Part shown: piece by piece, positions 38,317 through 51,100 of the stretch
Layout: every line of letters begins with the position of its first letter
Position numbering within the stretch: the first letter of the stretch is position 1
From: Elysia chlorotica
Lineage: Eukaryota > Mollusca > Gastropoda > Plakobranchidae
DNA length: 64,000 bases
NCBI GenBank assembly: GCA_003991915.1
Contig: RQTK01000536.1
Coordinates: forward strand, 1-64,000
Reading direction: 5' to 3'
Translations under genes and position numbers: made by a program
The notes under the pieces: generated by a model
Seen by the model: the letters and a program-made list of their open reading frames with translations, nothing else
What the model was told of the DNA's origin: nothing
Database searches by the model: none

Positions 38317-39144
38317 TTCTCAGGAAAGAAAACTTAAAGAAAATGAGGGCTGCAGTAGGACTTTGATAAATATAAGGGAAAAAAAAACAAAAACGTAAAA
38401 TGACGGCAGCAGTAGAATGAAGTGTAGAAATGAAGATGTAGATGTAGATCTAGACCTACAGATAAGGCCTGTCTAAATCGCTCTAATCGAATAGGCCTGT
38501 GGAAAGCTATAGAATATCAAAAGTTTAGTGATTACAGTTAAATATTATGCAAAGAAACAGCACTGATCTTTTCGTTTTTGTCCATTGAAATGGGCTCACT
38601 CAGGATTTGGATGCTGCTATTAACCATTTCAGTCTGTGCATTTGGGAACTCAAACGGGAAAGTTTGAAGTAACCCTAGTACATGCCTACAGAGCAGTAGG
38701 AAAATGTTGCATGAACAATACTCAGTTGAGTACTTCATTGTCTGAGGCGACCACCTGTCCATGGCGAACACTTTTGTCTATGATCTTTGGTGGTCACCAT
38801 GGGCATGTTCGACTGTACAATTATGTGACGAATCTGAACTTTGTGAGGCTATTGGAAAAATATTAGATTTATTTTCATCTTTTAATTCACAGGATAAGAT
38901 AGGAGAGGGCTGGCTGTAGAAGAATTCTTTAACTTATCAAACCTTAATCTGAATGGTGACTTTCTTCATGTCTTCATCCCCTGTTTGTGTCATGTCATCA
39001 TCATAATCCTCTCTCAATGGAGAACAGCGGCATTCAATGTGCAACAGAAATGCCTCTTTACTCTTGGGGTTGATGCCATCCCATGTGTTGAGAATGTTTA
39101 TAGCCCTCTGCATCACAGAATTGGCCTGAGCATTATCATATACA
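30016..39144 (-). CDS. TRP channel exons 18-23: TRP-like domain, coiled coil, polybasic tail
   Basis: Exon 18 (38943-39144) continues S6 as 'VYDNAQANSVMQRAINIL', which aligns with the TRPV TRP box but lacks its Trp, then an acidic stretch with YDDD. Exon 19 (36339-36404) is 22 codons. Exon 20 (34198-34414) has a Gly/Ser start, then a helical coiled coil from 'VQKLEHEMDGIRDSIQEVKE' to 'SVKSMLQQLLGK'. Exon 21 (33699-33744) is Pro-rich (SPPPDY). Exon 22 (33185-33321) holds the polybasic run, possibly a lipid-binding or nuclear-type signal. Exon 23 (30016-30152) ends with Ser/Thr-Pro-rich sequence and TGA. The coiled coil may support tetramer assembly, as in other TRPs (inference). Confidence 0.88.
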
Positions 39145-42100
39145 CTGCAGATATCAGAGAGATGAAAAATAAAAAAAATGAGTCAAGACAAAAATTACTG
39201 AGATGAAAAATAGGTCATCTTTTTAATTCAAGTTATATCACGGAATTTAGGGAAATAATATTACTTGGTGCTTACATTATGCTCTTATTGTGCTAACCTA
39301 TGTTAGACTGGTTTGTGCTTTTTAAAAACTTAAATGTCATGACATAGAAATACCCACAAACTCAGAATCAATTATTTCAGTATCAGTTTATATTCTTAAC
39401 ATACATTATAACCCATAATTACTTCACTTTAGATACCACATTTAAGTAAAAATCAAAACAAATGATTCAAAGGGGGCTGGTCATGATGCTGCCCTTTTGT
39501 TAGGCAATAATGCAAATAAAAATTATGCAAAAGCACAGAATCAGCGCTGCTTTTTAAAATGAAATTAAAAGCTGAATTTCTTTAGCTCCCTTCAATTTTG
39601 TCTATTTCTCACACACAGTCACAGATGCTGAGAGTGATATTGTTTCAGCATGTGGCAAAAAAAAGAACCCAAGTTTGGTAGGGTATGATTTTTTTAATTT
39701 AATGCATGTAAATACACATTAAATGTAAAATCAGTGAATGTCAGTATTCATTCACGCATGTTTCATATGAAGTGTAAAAAAGGGAGCTTCTTGGGACTTA
39801 GCAGTGAGCAAAGTAAGGGAAAATGTTAAATTTCAAAAAGTGAATTCAGCCCATTAAAATTACAAGAAATGACTAAACTAAAGACAAATTACCCTCTATA
39901 TTTTTACACTCACACACAGTATTTAATCTAAGAATTGCAACATTCAGGTTATTTCAATTCATCACCTACCGTTGGAAGGTATCAGAAAGTAAAGCAATGA
40001 AGAGATTCAGGCAGAGGACAGCTGACAGCAAGAGCCATGCTGTAAGCAAGAGATCTGCCATCACTGAGTCAATCTTTTGCATATTCTGGGCATTAGAAAA
40101 GAAAACAAGTTACCTCAGTTAAAAACATAATATTATGCTTGTGTTTTTAAACTTAAACAACAATTTTTAAACAGCATAAGGACATAAACAATGCAATAGT
40201 CATTATCAGGTCTCTCAAGATAGAAATCTATTTAGGTGATATTAAATGGATTAAACGTCAAGTATGAAGAGCTGGATTTTGCAACCCTGTGCCATTAGTG
40301 TAATAAATAGTGCTCTATATTTGTTTCTTGACTCAAAGATTTAATTCATATAAAAAAATAATATTCAACACATTGAATTGTGTAGGCTGCCAGAGACAAA
40401 ATAAATTGAAATTTCTTTGGTCACTGCCAAAACAAGATGATAAAATGTCGCTGAATATGTGCTAACTAAATCTTTCAAAGATGTTTGAGGTTTTCTGACT
40501 GTTGATCACAAAAGTTTGAAATTTTTTTAAGATCCTAATTCATAGTGTTTGTTTCTTCCAATTATTTTTCCATTTATCTTACCTTATGTTACTTGACATG
40601 TAAAGTGCTCTAAGACTTTTCTATCTCATAATCTGTTGTTTTGTGCACCTTAAGATGTCTAAATATCCAGTTTGGCTTAATTGCATTGAACCTTTTTTCA
40701 GTCAATATAGTAAACTAGGAGAGGAACTGAGAGAGTTTTAGTCTATATACAAATACATATAAATTGAATATAAAGAGTGTCAGAAAACAGGTACAAACCT
40801 GAGAGTAGTCACATTGCCTATCCACAGTGATTAGAGGAAATCCTATTTTCCCTTCTGCTCTATTGGATTGCCCAAAATGTTTTAAATGACAAAAATAGAA
40901 TAAGGATGAAAATAAAAAACATGCTTACAGCATAGTCATATTCATCCACAAGGGTCAGTCTGAACATGCTAAAGAAAAGTTGCCCTGGTTTGTGGTAACC
41001 ATCCACCACAACCTCTTCTCCCGAGTTGGTTTCAGCTTTCTTGGTCCCACCAAATATCATCCAGAAGGCCGCCACTATCAGGAGGATTATAAAAAAAATA
41101 AAAAGAATATATAATGGGAAAGAGACAGTAAAAGCCAAATAAAACCTTCGATTAAACGATTGAAAGGTTAAATAACATAGAGAAATTGAAGAAGCCACAG
41201 CAAAAAATACATGGATATAACAATTTACAGATATGTTATTTAAAATCCTTAGAAAGATCATTGTCACTATGAGAGAGAGAGGGGGAGGAGAGGGAGAAGT
41301 TATCGATTATATCTATTTATATATTTCTTACAGTAACTCACTCCTTAAAATTATACATAAAAAATGATTGAATTTCACATATGGCTAGAATTAACTGTAA
41401 AATACACACCTTCTTTTAAAAAAAATCTAATGTAAGACATAGAGTTGAAGAATCTATGCTTAATGCTAAATTGTTAACTTATCCATTTGTGAATTTTAAA
41501 GGTTAATCGGCTTACAAAATGGAATGTAAAACTCCATGTACAGGAACAAAAATCGCACACAGTCCTTCAGCATGTGGCCCAACATAACAATGAATGGTCC
41601 TGGAATTAAAAAAAAAAATGAAAAACATACATTGATGACAATATAATTAAGAAAAAAAATGGATTTCTTCAGGGACTTTTCAATGTTTTTGTAAATATAT
41701 ATATAGAACGGATACAGTATTCACACTTTTTTTCCCTATGTGATACACATAAAAGAGGTATTTGGTCTATATATTCCTCTTGTTGGCACATGGATTCTAA
41801 TTTTGTTGCAATATTTCAACCCTATCAAACATAAAGTAATAATCAGAACTGCTGCAGTAGATTATCAGATATTGATTATTCTACTTATCTTTCAACTCTT
41901 GAATGCAGCTGACATTTATGATAAAGTGTCAAGAGCAAACATAGTCACAGGCAAAGATACGGCAGAGGAAAAAAAAAAAAACATGAAAAGATAGTGGTTT
42001 GAAATTTCTTAGAAATGGACACCATTCAAAGATGTATGTTGTCATGAGCACACAAATTGTAGCCATGGGATTCTAGTCGCTGTTTGGGGGATAGGAATCA

Positions 42101-45100
42101 AATAGTTAAAGCAACCTAAATAATATAGTATAGTACATATCTGTTAGAACGCATATCAAAGCATAATTCATATAGCAGCAGCAAATGGTCTAATACATTA
42201 TTTTGTAAGTTAATATTTATAACTATGATCACTTCTGTAAGTTTAATGCCTTCCCAGTATGTTTTAAACAGAAAAAATGAAATATCATAAGATTAAGATC
42301 TATAAACTTACCTAGCAAAGCAAAAGCCCTTGCGTTTTTCATAAGCCTCAACCAAAGCAATATGATAGTGACAGCCATGAGTCGAATGTGTGCCCGCGCA
42401 ATTTTTTCTGTATGGTTTGCCACATCAGCAATGTGAGTTACCATGCAGATGATCAGCATAACATAGCAGAGCCAGTCAAAAATGTTCCTAGTGATAGAAA
42501 CAAGATTTTAAAAAGAGTCTATAATTGTGAGAATCATATGTTACATCAACAAACTTGAAAAAAAAAGGTCTGTCAGTATAATACATTTTGAAGCTAATGT
42601 ATAATAAGCAATTTATTAATATTGCAGAATTCACATTAAAAAAGTAATCTCATGCATAATTATTATTGTGATTTAAATTGTTTTGATGACATATAAAATT
42701 ATTTATTCTATAAAAATCAACCCAATAAGTTTTTTGTTAAAAAATTTCAAGGGATAAATTCATTATTTTTATACAAGAAAAGACAAAAACTTGCCACAAA
42801 CCACATGGTTTAAAAAGTCAGAAAGTAATTATATATTCATTAAAAAAAACATCCCATTGCAATGGTGCTTTAAGATGATGCTATTAGCTAAAATAAAAGA
42901 TAAAGTGAAATTAAAATTTAAGTAGTTGGTTGTTGTTGATTTTTTGCATAAATTAAATTTAAAAAAACAACAACAACAACAAAAAACAACAAATATGTTC
43001 TGACCACATATCACTGAAGTATTTGGGCTTCAGGTTTTGTAACTCTCCAATTTCCTGCCTCAAATATTTTTCCTCTTCAGGCCATCGTGGGTGACAGAAA
43101 TTCAAGTCTCGGTTTATATCTTCTGTGCGTCGTTGCTCATACTCCTAAAAATGGAAAACCATTTAGAAATCATTGATCAATCTAATACAATTTTCAATTC
43201 AAGATATTCTTTACTCGAACTGTTAAACCAAAAAAAAAAAAGAAAAAGATCAAATGTAATGCTGATCCTCTCACCTCGTGAAGCCTTAGTGATCTCTTAA
43301 ACTCAAGGATTTCTTCAACAATTTGGTAAACAGTGAGCAACATAGCCAAGACCTGGAGAAAAATAAAATGAAAAGATACGAGATAAAAAAAAAAAAACTA
43401 TAATTCATTGTTACTAATAGTTTAAAAATCAATAAGAATCTTCTCGTAAAAAAAAATTAATCAATAAATTTTTTTTAAAGTTCTACAAGTTTTCTATGAA
43501 ACATAACTCATCACCTCTGATATGACACACACATTAAAAAATAATCGAGCAACATTTTGAATTGATAAAAATATGTAGTTAGAATGTATAATCGAACAGA
43601 AAATAAAAATATGAAGTAAAGAACATGAAAAGGACAGTTACTTATAAAGACAAAAAAAATTAATTGGTTGAAGAGATCGATTTCAGCATGTCCATTTAGT
43701 TTTAAAAATCAATTCAGTGAAGTATAAAAAGATATTTATGGAATTCTAAACAATAGGTTTATTTTAAAAGGTATCATTTTTGTTATATCTAGTTTACCAA
43801 CTCACATAGAGAACAATCCTCCATAAGTCATCTGGCATTTCGTACTTGTACCTCTTGTCATAATCCACAGCTATACCAATGACGGTCCACATGACTATGT
43901 AGGCGGCATTAAAGCCTAGATTAAACAGTGCCCAAAACCTGATGGAATAGTTTCAGGAGAAGTCTTGAAAAGGGAATCCAAAAAAACGTTTTAAGGGCTT
44001 GACAAAATTAGGATGTACCCTCGTTAAAAAAATGGAGAGAAAAAGAAAGTAAGGACAATCACGTAAAAAACAAACAAAAAAGCGTTACATTCCATAAAAA
44101 TTGAATACAGATCAAAAATAAATTTTGTTTTATTAAAAAAAAAAAGACAGAGAACAGATAATTTTCGAAATTTGCCTTCATCATTAGAAGTTGTCTTTGA
44201 AATGACACATTACAGTTGGCCATCTTTTGTCCAAAAACAGTGGTCAGTAGAAAAAATTATATCTGTTCACAGAGACTATGTTTTACACCGCCTCTTCCCT
44301 CCATGACACTGCAAGACCTAACAGTACTCTAGATGATCAGTCTATTTTTCTAAAATTACAATTCTCTATTGATGAATGCTGCAAATAAATTGAAGGGTCG
44401 AATGATCAAAGTTTTTTTTTTACTATGCAAGTTTTTCATAAAAGGGTAATTGTATAAAAATAATCAGCACCGAGAAAGGAAAACAACTATTATTTTGATC
44501 TCTGTGATTAAGAATCAAACAGATTATGCTCCTCACAACACTTTAGCCCAGTAAAAAAGATAGGTAAAATATAAGGCACGATTTGGTAAAACCCTCATGT
44601 GTATTTATATTTCCATAATAAGTCTGTGTGTCCCTTAAATTTTTTTTTTTATTGCTAATGATCTTGCAGAATTTATATGGATTGCATTAGAAACGTTCAG
44701 GTCTTATGTCTATTATGCTATACAAAAAAAAATCATCGGCCTCAATTTGACATACAGTCATTCTTTAAGATTTTATACAGCGATTTGCTCAGGATAAGCA
44801 ATTATAAATTAAGATTAATGCTTAGTCCAAGTCCCCCTCCTTTCCCCACCTTCTCTCTGTATTTTCCTGCCCGTCACAAAGCATATTAAACAAAAGAAAA
44901 ATATAAAATGAGTTTTAACTAGTTTGGATGAGAGACTAGAAAGTTTCCACAGTAATCTTAACGAATTTACAACAATGTTAGAATTAATCACACAATGAAA
45001 ATATTGGAGTTAAAAATCATGATACTAATTTTGGCATCAAACTCATCTTATGTACACAATATTTAATGCAGATGACATTTAATTATTACAATATATCTAA

Positions 45101-48100
45101 TCAGTAGGGGCATTTAGGGAAAAAAAATACAAAAAGTAGTCAATTCACTCATTCTCTAGCTGCACTCATGAGTTTTACCACAAGAAAACACTGTGCAATA
45201 CAATCTAACAACATGAGGCATATCTTTTATCTTACACCTAAAACTATTATATCCAAAATATATTAGGAAACTGAAAGTGGATTATACAAAAAAATATACG
45301 TTTTACAGAATTCCAATAATTGATTACCCAACCAAAAAAATGTATATATATGAAAACGTGTATGCATATTCTTCGTTCCAATGAAAAAAAAAATTCTTAC
45401 GAAAAAATTGGAAGTTGATAATCTACAACAAACAGATTTTCTATGCAGTACATGCACTTCACAAAGCCTTCCAATGCCATGCATATTCTGAAATGTCTTT
45501 ACCCATGATTGGTGATTTTTAACCCCCTTTTTTTGTCTTTCAGTCACATATCCTTTTTGAGGAGAAAAAATTATAACAAAGATGTTATTTCACACTGATT
45601 TGTACTTCATGAAAATAAAAAAAAGAGGAAAAGCAAGAAATACAATTTTAACATTGTATTTATAAGCTAAATGACTGCTCAATTTTAAATCTTTTCAGGT
45701 GTTTTATGCATTAACATCTGATTATCTTCCATAGACAATGTTGATTTTGGCAGAGATCGACCTTTGTCTTTCTGATTTTATTTCAAAGAAACTGTACTTT
45801 ATAAAAACATAAAAGTAAGGTTAAAATTATAATACATAAGTGTAACTTGAACATAAGTTTGCAAAGTTTAAAACATTTTTACAAAACTTTATCACGACAT
45901 GGGGAATTCAGGTTAGCTGTTTGTACCTTCCAAACTTGACCCACATGACATCCAAAAAACGAATAAAAACAGGGTGCATGAGTAGGTCAAACTGGCGGTA
46001 AGTCACAACTGTGTGGAGCTGAAGATGGGATGAAAACCAGGATATAGACATGAACCAAAGGGTCAAATTGTGAAGGTGATAAATCAGTATGTAAACTGGT
46101 TCACAATGAATTTATTATCCTGTGCATAAATCACTTAAAAACAAAAATGATCACAAGGTGTTCATGGCAGGAGTAAATACATAAATAAATATTTTGTTAG
46201 CATATTGAACATATACAAAGCTGCTACTTGTTATAGAACAGTCTAATGATGAGAATATTTTAAAATTTCGTTTTAAAAAGATCTCATGTTGATAATCATT
46301 TTATTCCCATTGTTTGCTTGACAAAATTTCTATAAAATACCTGTTTAGGAGAATGTTTCACTTTTTAAGTTTGTTTCTATAATATAATATATATACACGA
46401 TAAACAGTGAATTAGAGGTTAAATAATGTTAAATAATAGTTGTTTTTTTTTAATTCAAAATGCCTATGAGATTCAAACAGGTTTATCCAGCATTAATAGG
46501 ATGGTGAGCACTGCTGTTTATACAGCCCAAAAAGCAGCAACTTAGTTTGCCTTCAGTTTGCACAGTGCAGATCAAATTTCGTACATGTAGCAACAAAAAT
46601 TTTGAAGAGCCATTACTCAAAAGTGATACGATCGATTCTCTCAAAAATCATGTTCATTACTTAAAAGCTAAACATTAAACAACTGAGAAAGTTTCAACAG
46701 CGAAGCTAACTCCATTGATTTTTAATGATTTTCTTTTAATCCACATTGCAGTGTGAACTACTGACCTGTAAACTAAGGCTTTTTATGCAAATTTCTTATT
46801 CAGTTTGTGACTGAGAACTTAAAACGACCATGCGTATTTTTGAATTATGAAGCCGTAAGAGGAGTTTTGGAAGTGTGAAAACATAAAAAAAAAAAAACTT
46901 CATTAACTTTGCAGAACTTGAGGTGGTAGATCATTGACAAATAAACATAACAAACAGTTTTCAATTTAGATTAAAGCTTCACTGAAATACTTTAATCTCT
47001 TCGTTCTTTCGCAGAAACTTGACAAAAGGTCCAGAAATGGAAGAAGAAAGTAGAACATTTCAGTCCTACGTTTTGCTCTCTAGGAGCCATGAAGGAAGAA
47101 AACTTATAGAAAGAATTTGGCAGCTGCAGAGAAAGAGCTACATACTGTTAGTTTTAAACCTCTCTGCCCTAGACCAAGTCCCATTGCCTGAGGTTTAGAC
47201 AGAATCCTAGACAGACATAACACCACACCACAATCATATCACTGTCGATTTGTCATCGGAAATTATTGGTACAAAGCATCTCATTTCAAATATATAAGGA
47301 GCTCAGACGTTTATATATATTCAGACATGAATTGTTAGACGTGGCATTTTCTTTAAGAGAGAAGTTTAACAAACTGAATGGTACATTTAGAGAGATTCAC
47401 ATTAGAACCGCATGCTTTGGAACTGTGCCGGCACACGTATTGAAACAAGCAATTTTAAATTTATGACAATAATAATTAGGAAACACTTTAAGGACGGAGT
47501 GATACCAAAACACATTTTAGAAACACACCGAACAAAGAGATACAGATTTGGTTTGACTTTTCATGGTGTGCAAGGACGTGAGCTCATTCACACCTATGTA
47601 GCGAAACTGGAGAGAAGAGGAGCCGCAGTTTGGAACATTGTAAAACAATAGACAAAAGTTATGAAATCACAACACCTTCAAACTTATTAGAGCTCTTAGC
47701 TCAGGCTCTGCCGGTTAAAAAACATAAGACAAAGTAGGTGTGAAAGTAAAACTAACTTTTTAACCAAGACAATTTAAATAACAATCAACTATACGTTTAT
47801 GTCAAAATTTGACTCTTTCATGAACCACTAACTGTACTAGCGCTGTAATGAGTACTAACACGGATTTAAGACGCAATTAATAAACACAGATTTAAGGCAG
47901 AGTATACTAACACGGATTTAAGTTCCTATATTTTATTCAAAACTGTTTTAGCTTAGCTAATGCTGTTAAGTAAATACTATATTCAACATGTATGTAAAGT
48001 GCTCTTCAGAGTTCAGACAAATTGACTGTATCAGTTTTGAGAAATTGTTTATGCAAAAGTGTCACTGTTTGTCATAAGATGTAGTCAAAGTTCGATTTTT

Positions 48101-51100
48101 GTTTTTTTTCCTATGTTCTATATCTTGCTTAATTTCTTGCTTAGCAGGAAAAAAAAATATATGTGCAAGTTTTTCAAGTGGGGGAAGGTGGGGGGGAGGG
48201 CGCAGCAAGGTGAATAACAAACTAAGTCTAAGGTGACGCCTTCAAACAACCATGTGAGGCTTATTTTCATCTTAATCTGTTTATTTTGATTAGGCATTTG
48301 CTAGTTTCCTGCTTGATCAAAACAGACGTTTTCCAACTCTTAAAAAATAATCAGCCGCTGCCAGTGGTTACTATAATATTCAATGCATGCACTATCTTTT
48401 GAACTTTTCTTTTTATTTTAGCTTATGGATATTGAGATGGGTGCACTCATATTGCTCATCATGTAAAGAAAAAGAACTAACAGACATTAAAAATTCCCAG
48501 CTTCCTCTGTTGATAAGGACAAGATTTTGCTACAAATTGGAGAAAAAAACTTGTTCAGTGCATCACTTAGTGAATAAATCTATTGCTTCTGCATTTAATA
48601 TGTTGGGATCAGATTAAGAAACCAACTTATGGATGTAACTAGGTGTACTTAATCAAGCACAGGTCAGATTAGAAACCAATGCTATGTGCATTGCAGAAAA
48701 ATAAATATGTCAGCATAAAGACAAACACATATTTTATCTACGCCAACCTTATCTTCTGGTATTCTCAATTTGTTTTTCCTCAAGGCACTGTCATAAATGT
48801 TATAATGAAGCTTTTCTTCTATTATGTATAACTCACATACTTGTGCGCCCACATGTCTCACATAAAGACCTTTATAAATTAGCTTGTTAGAAGGTTATTG
48901 GTGAAAAAATCAGAGTCAACAAAAGTTGATCAAGTAAATCATTGCTCCAATACCTCCCAAACTTTAACCAGCATTTATCTATAAAGCGAACGATGACGTC
49001 TGTCATCAAAAGATGCTGCTGTTGCATTGCCACAATAGCTTGAAGCTGGTGACAGAGAGTCCTATTTTTTAGTACTTAGCTGTTTCCAAAGCAAGATCAA
49101 TGCTACCATTCAAAGTAAACGAATTTGCTCATTACCATAAATACTTTTAATTTTGACAGCATAGGAACATCAATGTATTATTCAACCTATTAAGATTTGT
49201 TGAACATTTTAAATGCCAAATATACAGCTGTGAGATGGTCAAATATTCAAACATTTATCCTTTTATAATAAACAACAAAAAGTTGTCATTATATATTTGC
49301 TACAGTATTAAGGTGGGAAATATTTGCTACAATTTCAGAATTTATAACAAATGAAACAAGGAAGGGGCAGGAGCTCCAAATATGAGAAATGTTCTCCATC
49401 TTCACTACTTCAGGAGGGAACTAAAACCCTATGTTTTTTCAGAATATAGTGAGAGCTATATATATATATATTTCATCACTTATCTACTTATATCAGCATC
49501 TTTCAGTCTTACTTGGATTTATTTTCTCTTCATACTAAAAGTCTAAAAGAACCTATACATGCCCGACCAAAATGATGTACCCAAAAGATACTTTGTCTCA
49601 GAGAAAAATTTAAATAGTGAATACTAATTTCCTCTTACCGGTGATATAGCATTGCCTTCAGGATCATGTGCTGCAAAGATAAAGAGTTATGTAACAATTA
49701 GTTGATAAAATCAAAGAAAAGGGAGTAAAAAAACACAAAAACAGAAACAGATATTACAATTTGAGACTCAAAAAAGACCAGTTTCAAGTTTTTTTTAAAT
49801 ATTACAGAGCATTTGCATGTAGATTTTCAGTATTAACTTTATGCTCGTTTTCTAAACTGGCAATAAATTAAAAGTTATATCATTTCAATCATTCAAACTA
49901 GCAACCTAAAAAAGTTGTTTAAAAGAAGAAAAATAAATTATGCAATTTTCAGAACAAGAAATACAAAACTTAAAATTTTGACCTTTAAACATGAAATTCG
50001 AATTGAACAGAGACCTGTTTTTTTATATGTTTTTATTTATTTATATAAATTACACATGTTGACGAATCAGTTAACTTGAAACAATTCTGAAAGACCTCAC
50101 CTTTGTCACGAACAAGGTGGTTCAAGGAAAAGTACTGCTTTCTGTTTGGGCGATCAGTCATATGAAACTGGTTCAGGGCCTCATGAGCCTTAAAAGCAAA
50201 AAGAAATTGTTTTTCACAATTAATCTTAATTTTATTTTTCATTATTCAGACTTTTTAGCCAGTTACCAAAAATCAAAGTCTAAGTGGAAATTTGTGTAGT
50301 TAAATGTAATAAAGACAGAGGACAGAGAGATGTGGAGGGGCATGGTCACCAACGCCAAACAACACAGCACTACATGATGATGAATGTAACAAAAGAAATA
50401 GTCAGCTATAAATGTTACTGAAATTATCTGATCTTTATATTTCAAAGATAATGATAGGATGTCTTTACCACAGGAGCCATTTTAGTTATCATCCACGTGA
50501 TTGCTCTCTGGCCCTGGTAGTCGCTGTAGTAGCAAGGGGCATCAAGTCCTAACAGCAACCGAGCTGTTTCACTACGGTCTAGAAGAGAAAAGACATTGAA
50601 CAAACAAAATGTTTACATTCTTTTGTTTTTATCTGATTTTGAAGGTAAATAAGAAACGTTATGGTTTGAAAACAATAAAATTTCATGGAAAACTACACTT
50701 AAGGATGGTACAAGTGAGACTGAAAGAGAAAAGGGTTAGAATGTTTCATTTAGATTTTAATCTCAAGAATTCAAAAAACATTCACTTTACAGCTTTCAAA
50801 ATACAACACAATTAGAAAGAAAAATTAAACATACCCAGCTCAGCAGCCACATGTATGGGTGTTCTTCCTTTATAGTCTCTTTCATCTTTGTAGAGACAAT
50901 CTCTCTTGATCAGGGCTTTTAGGGATTGAACAGCATCTGTTTTTGCTGCATAGAAAACTGGAGTCTGGTTCTCTTCAAACGTTTTTGCCTCTTTGTCAGC
51001 TGTGAAGCAATATAATGTATGTCTTTGAATGGGGGTTTGTTGCTGCTATTTTATTTAACACTCCGTCCAAGTTAAGAATTTTTACAGAACAAAAATGTAA

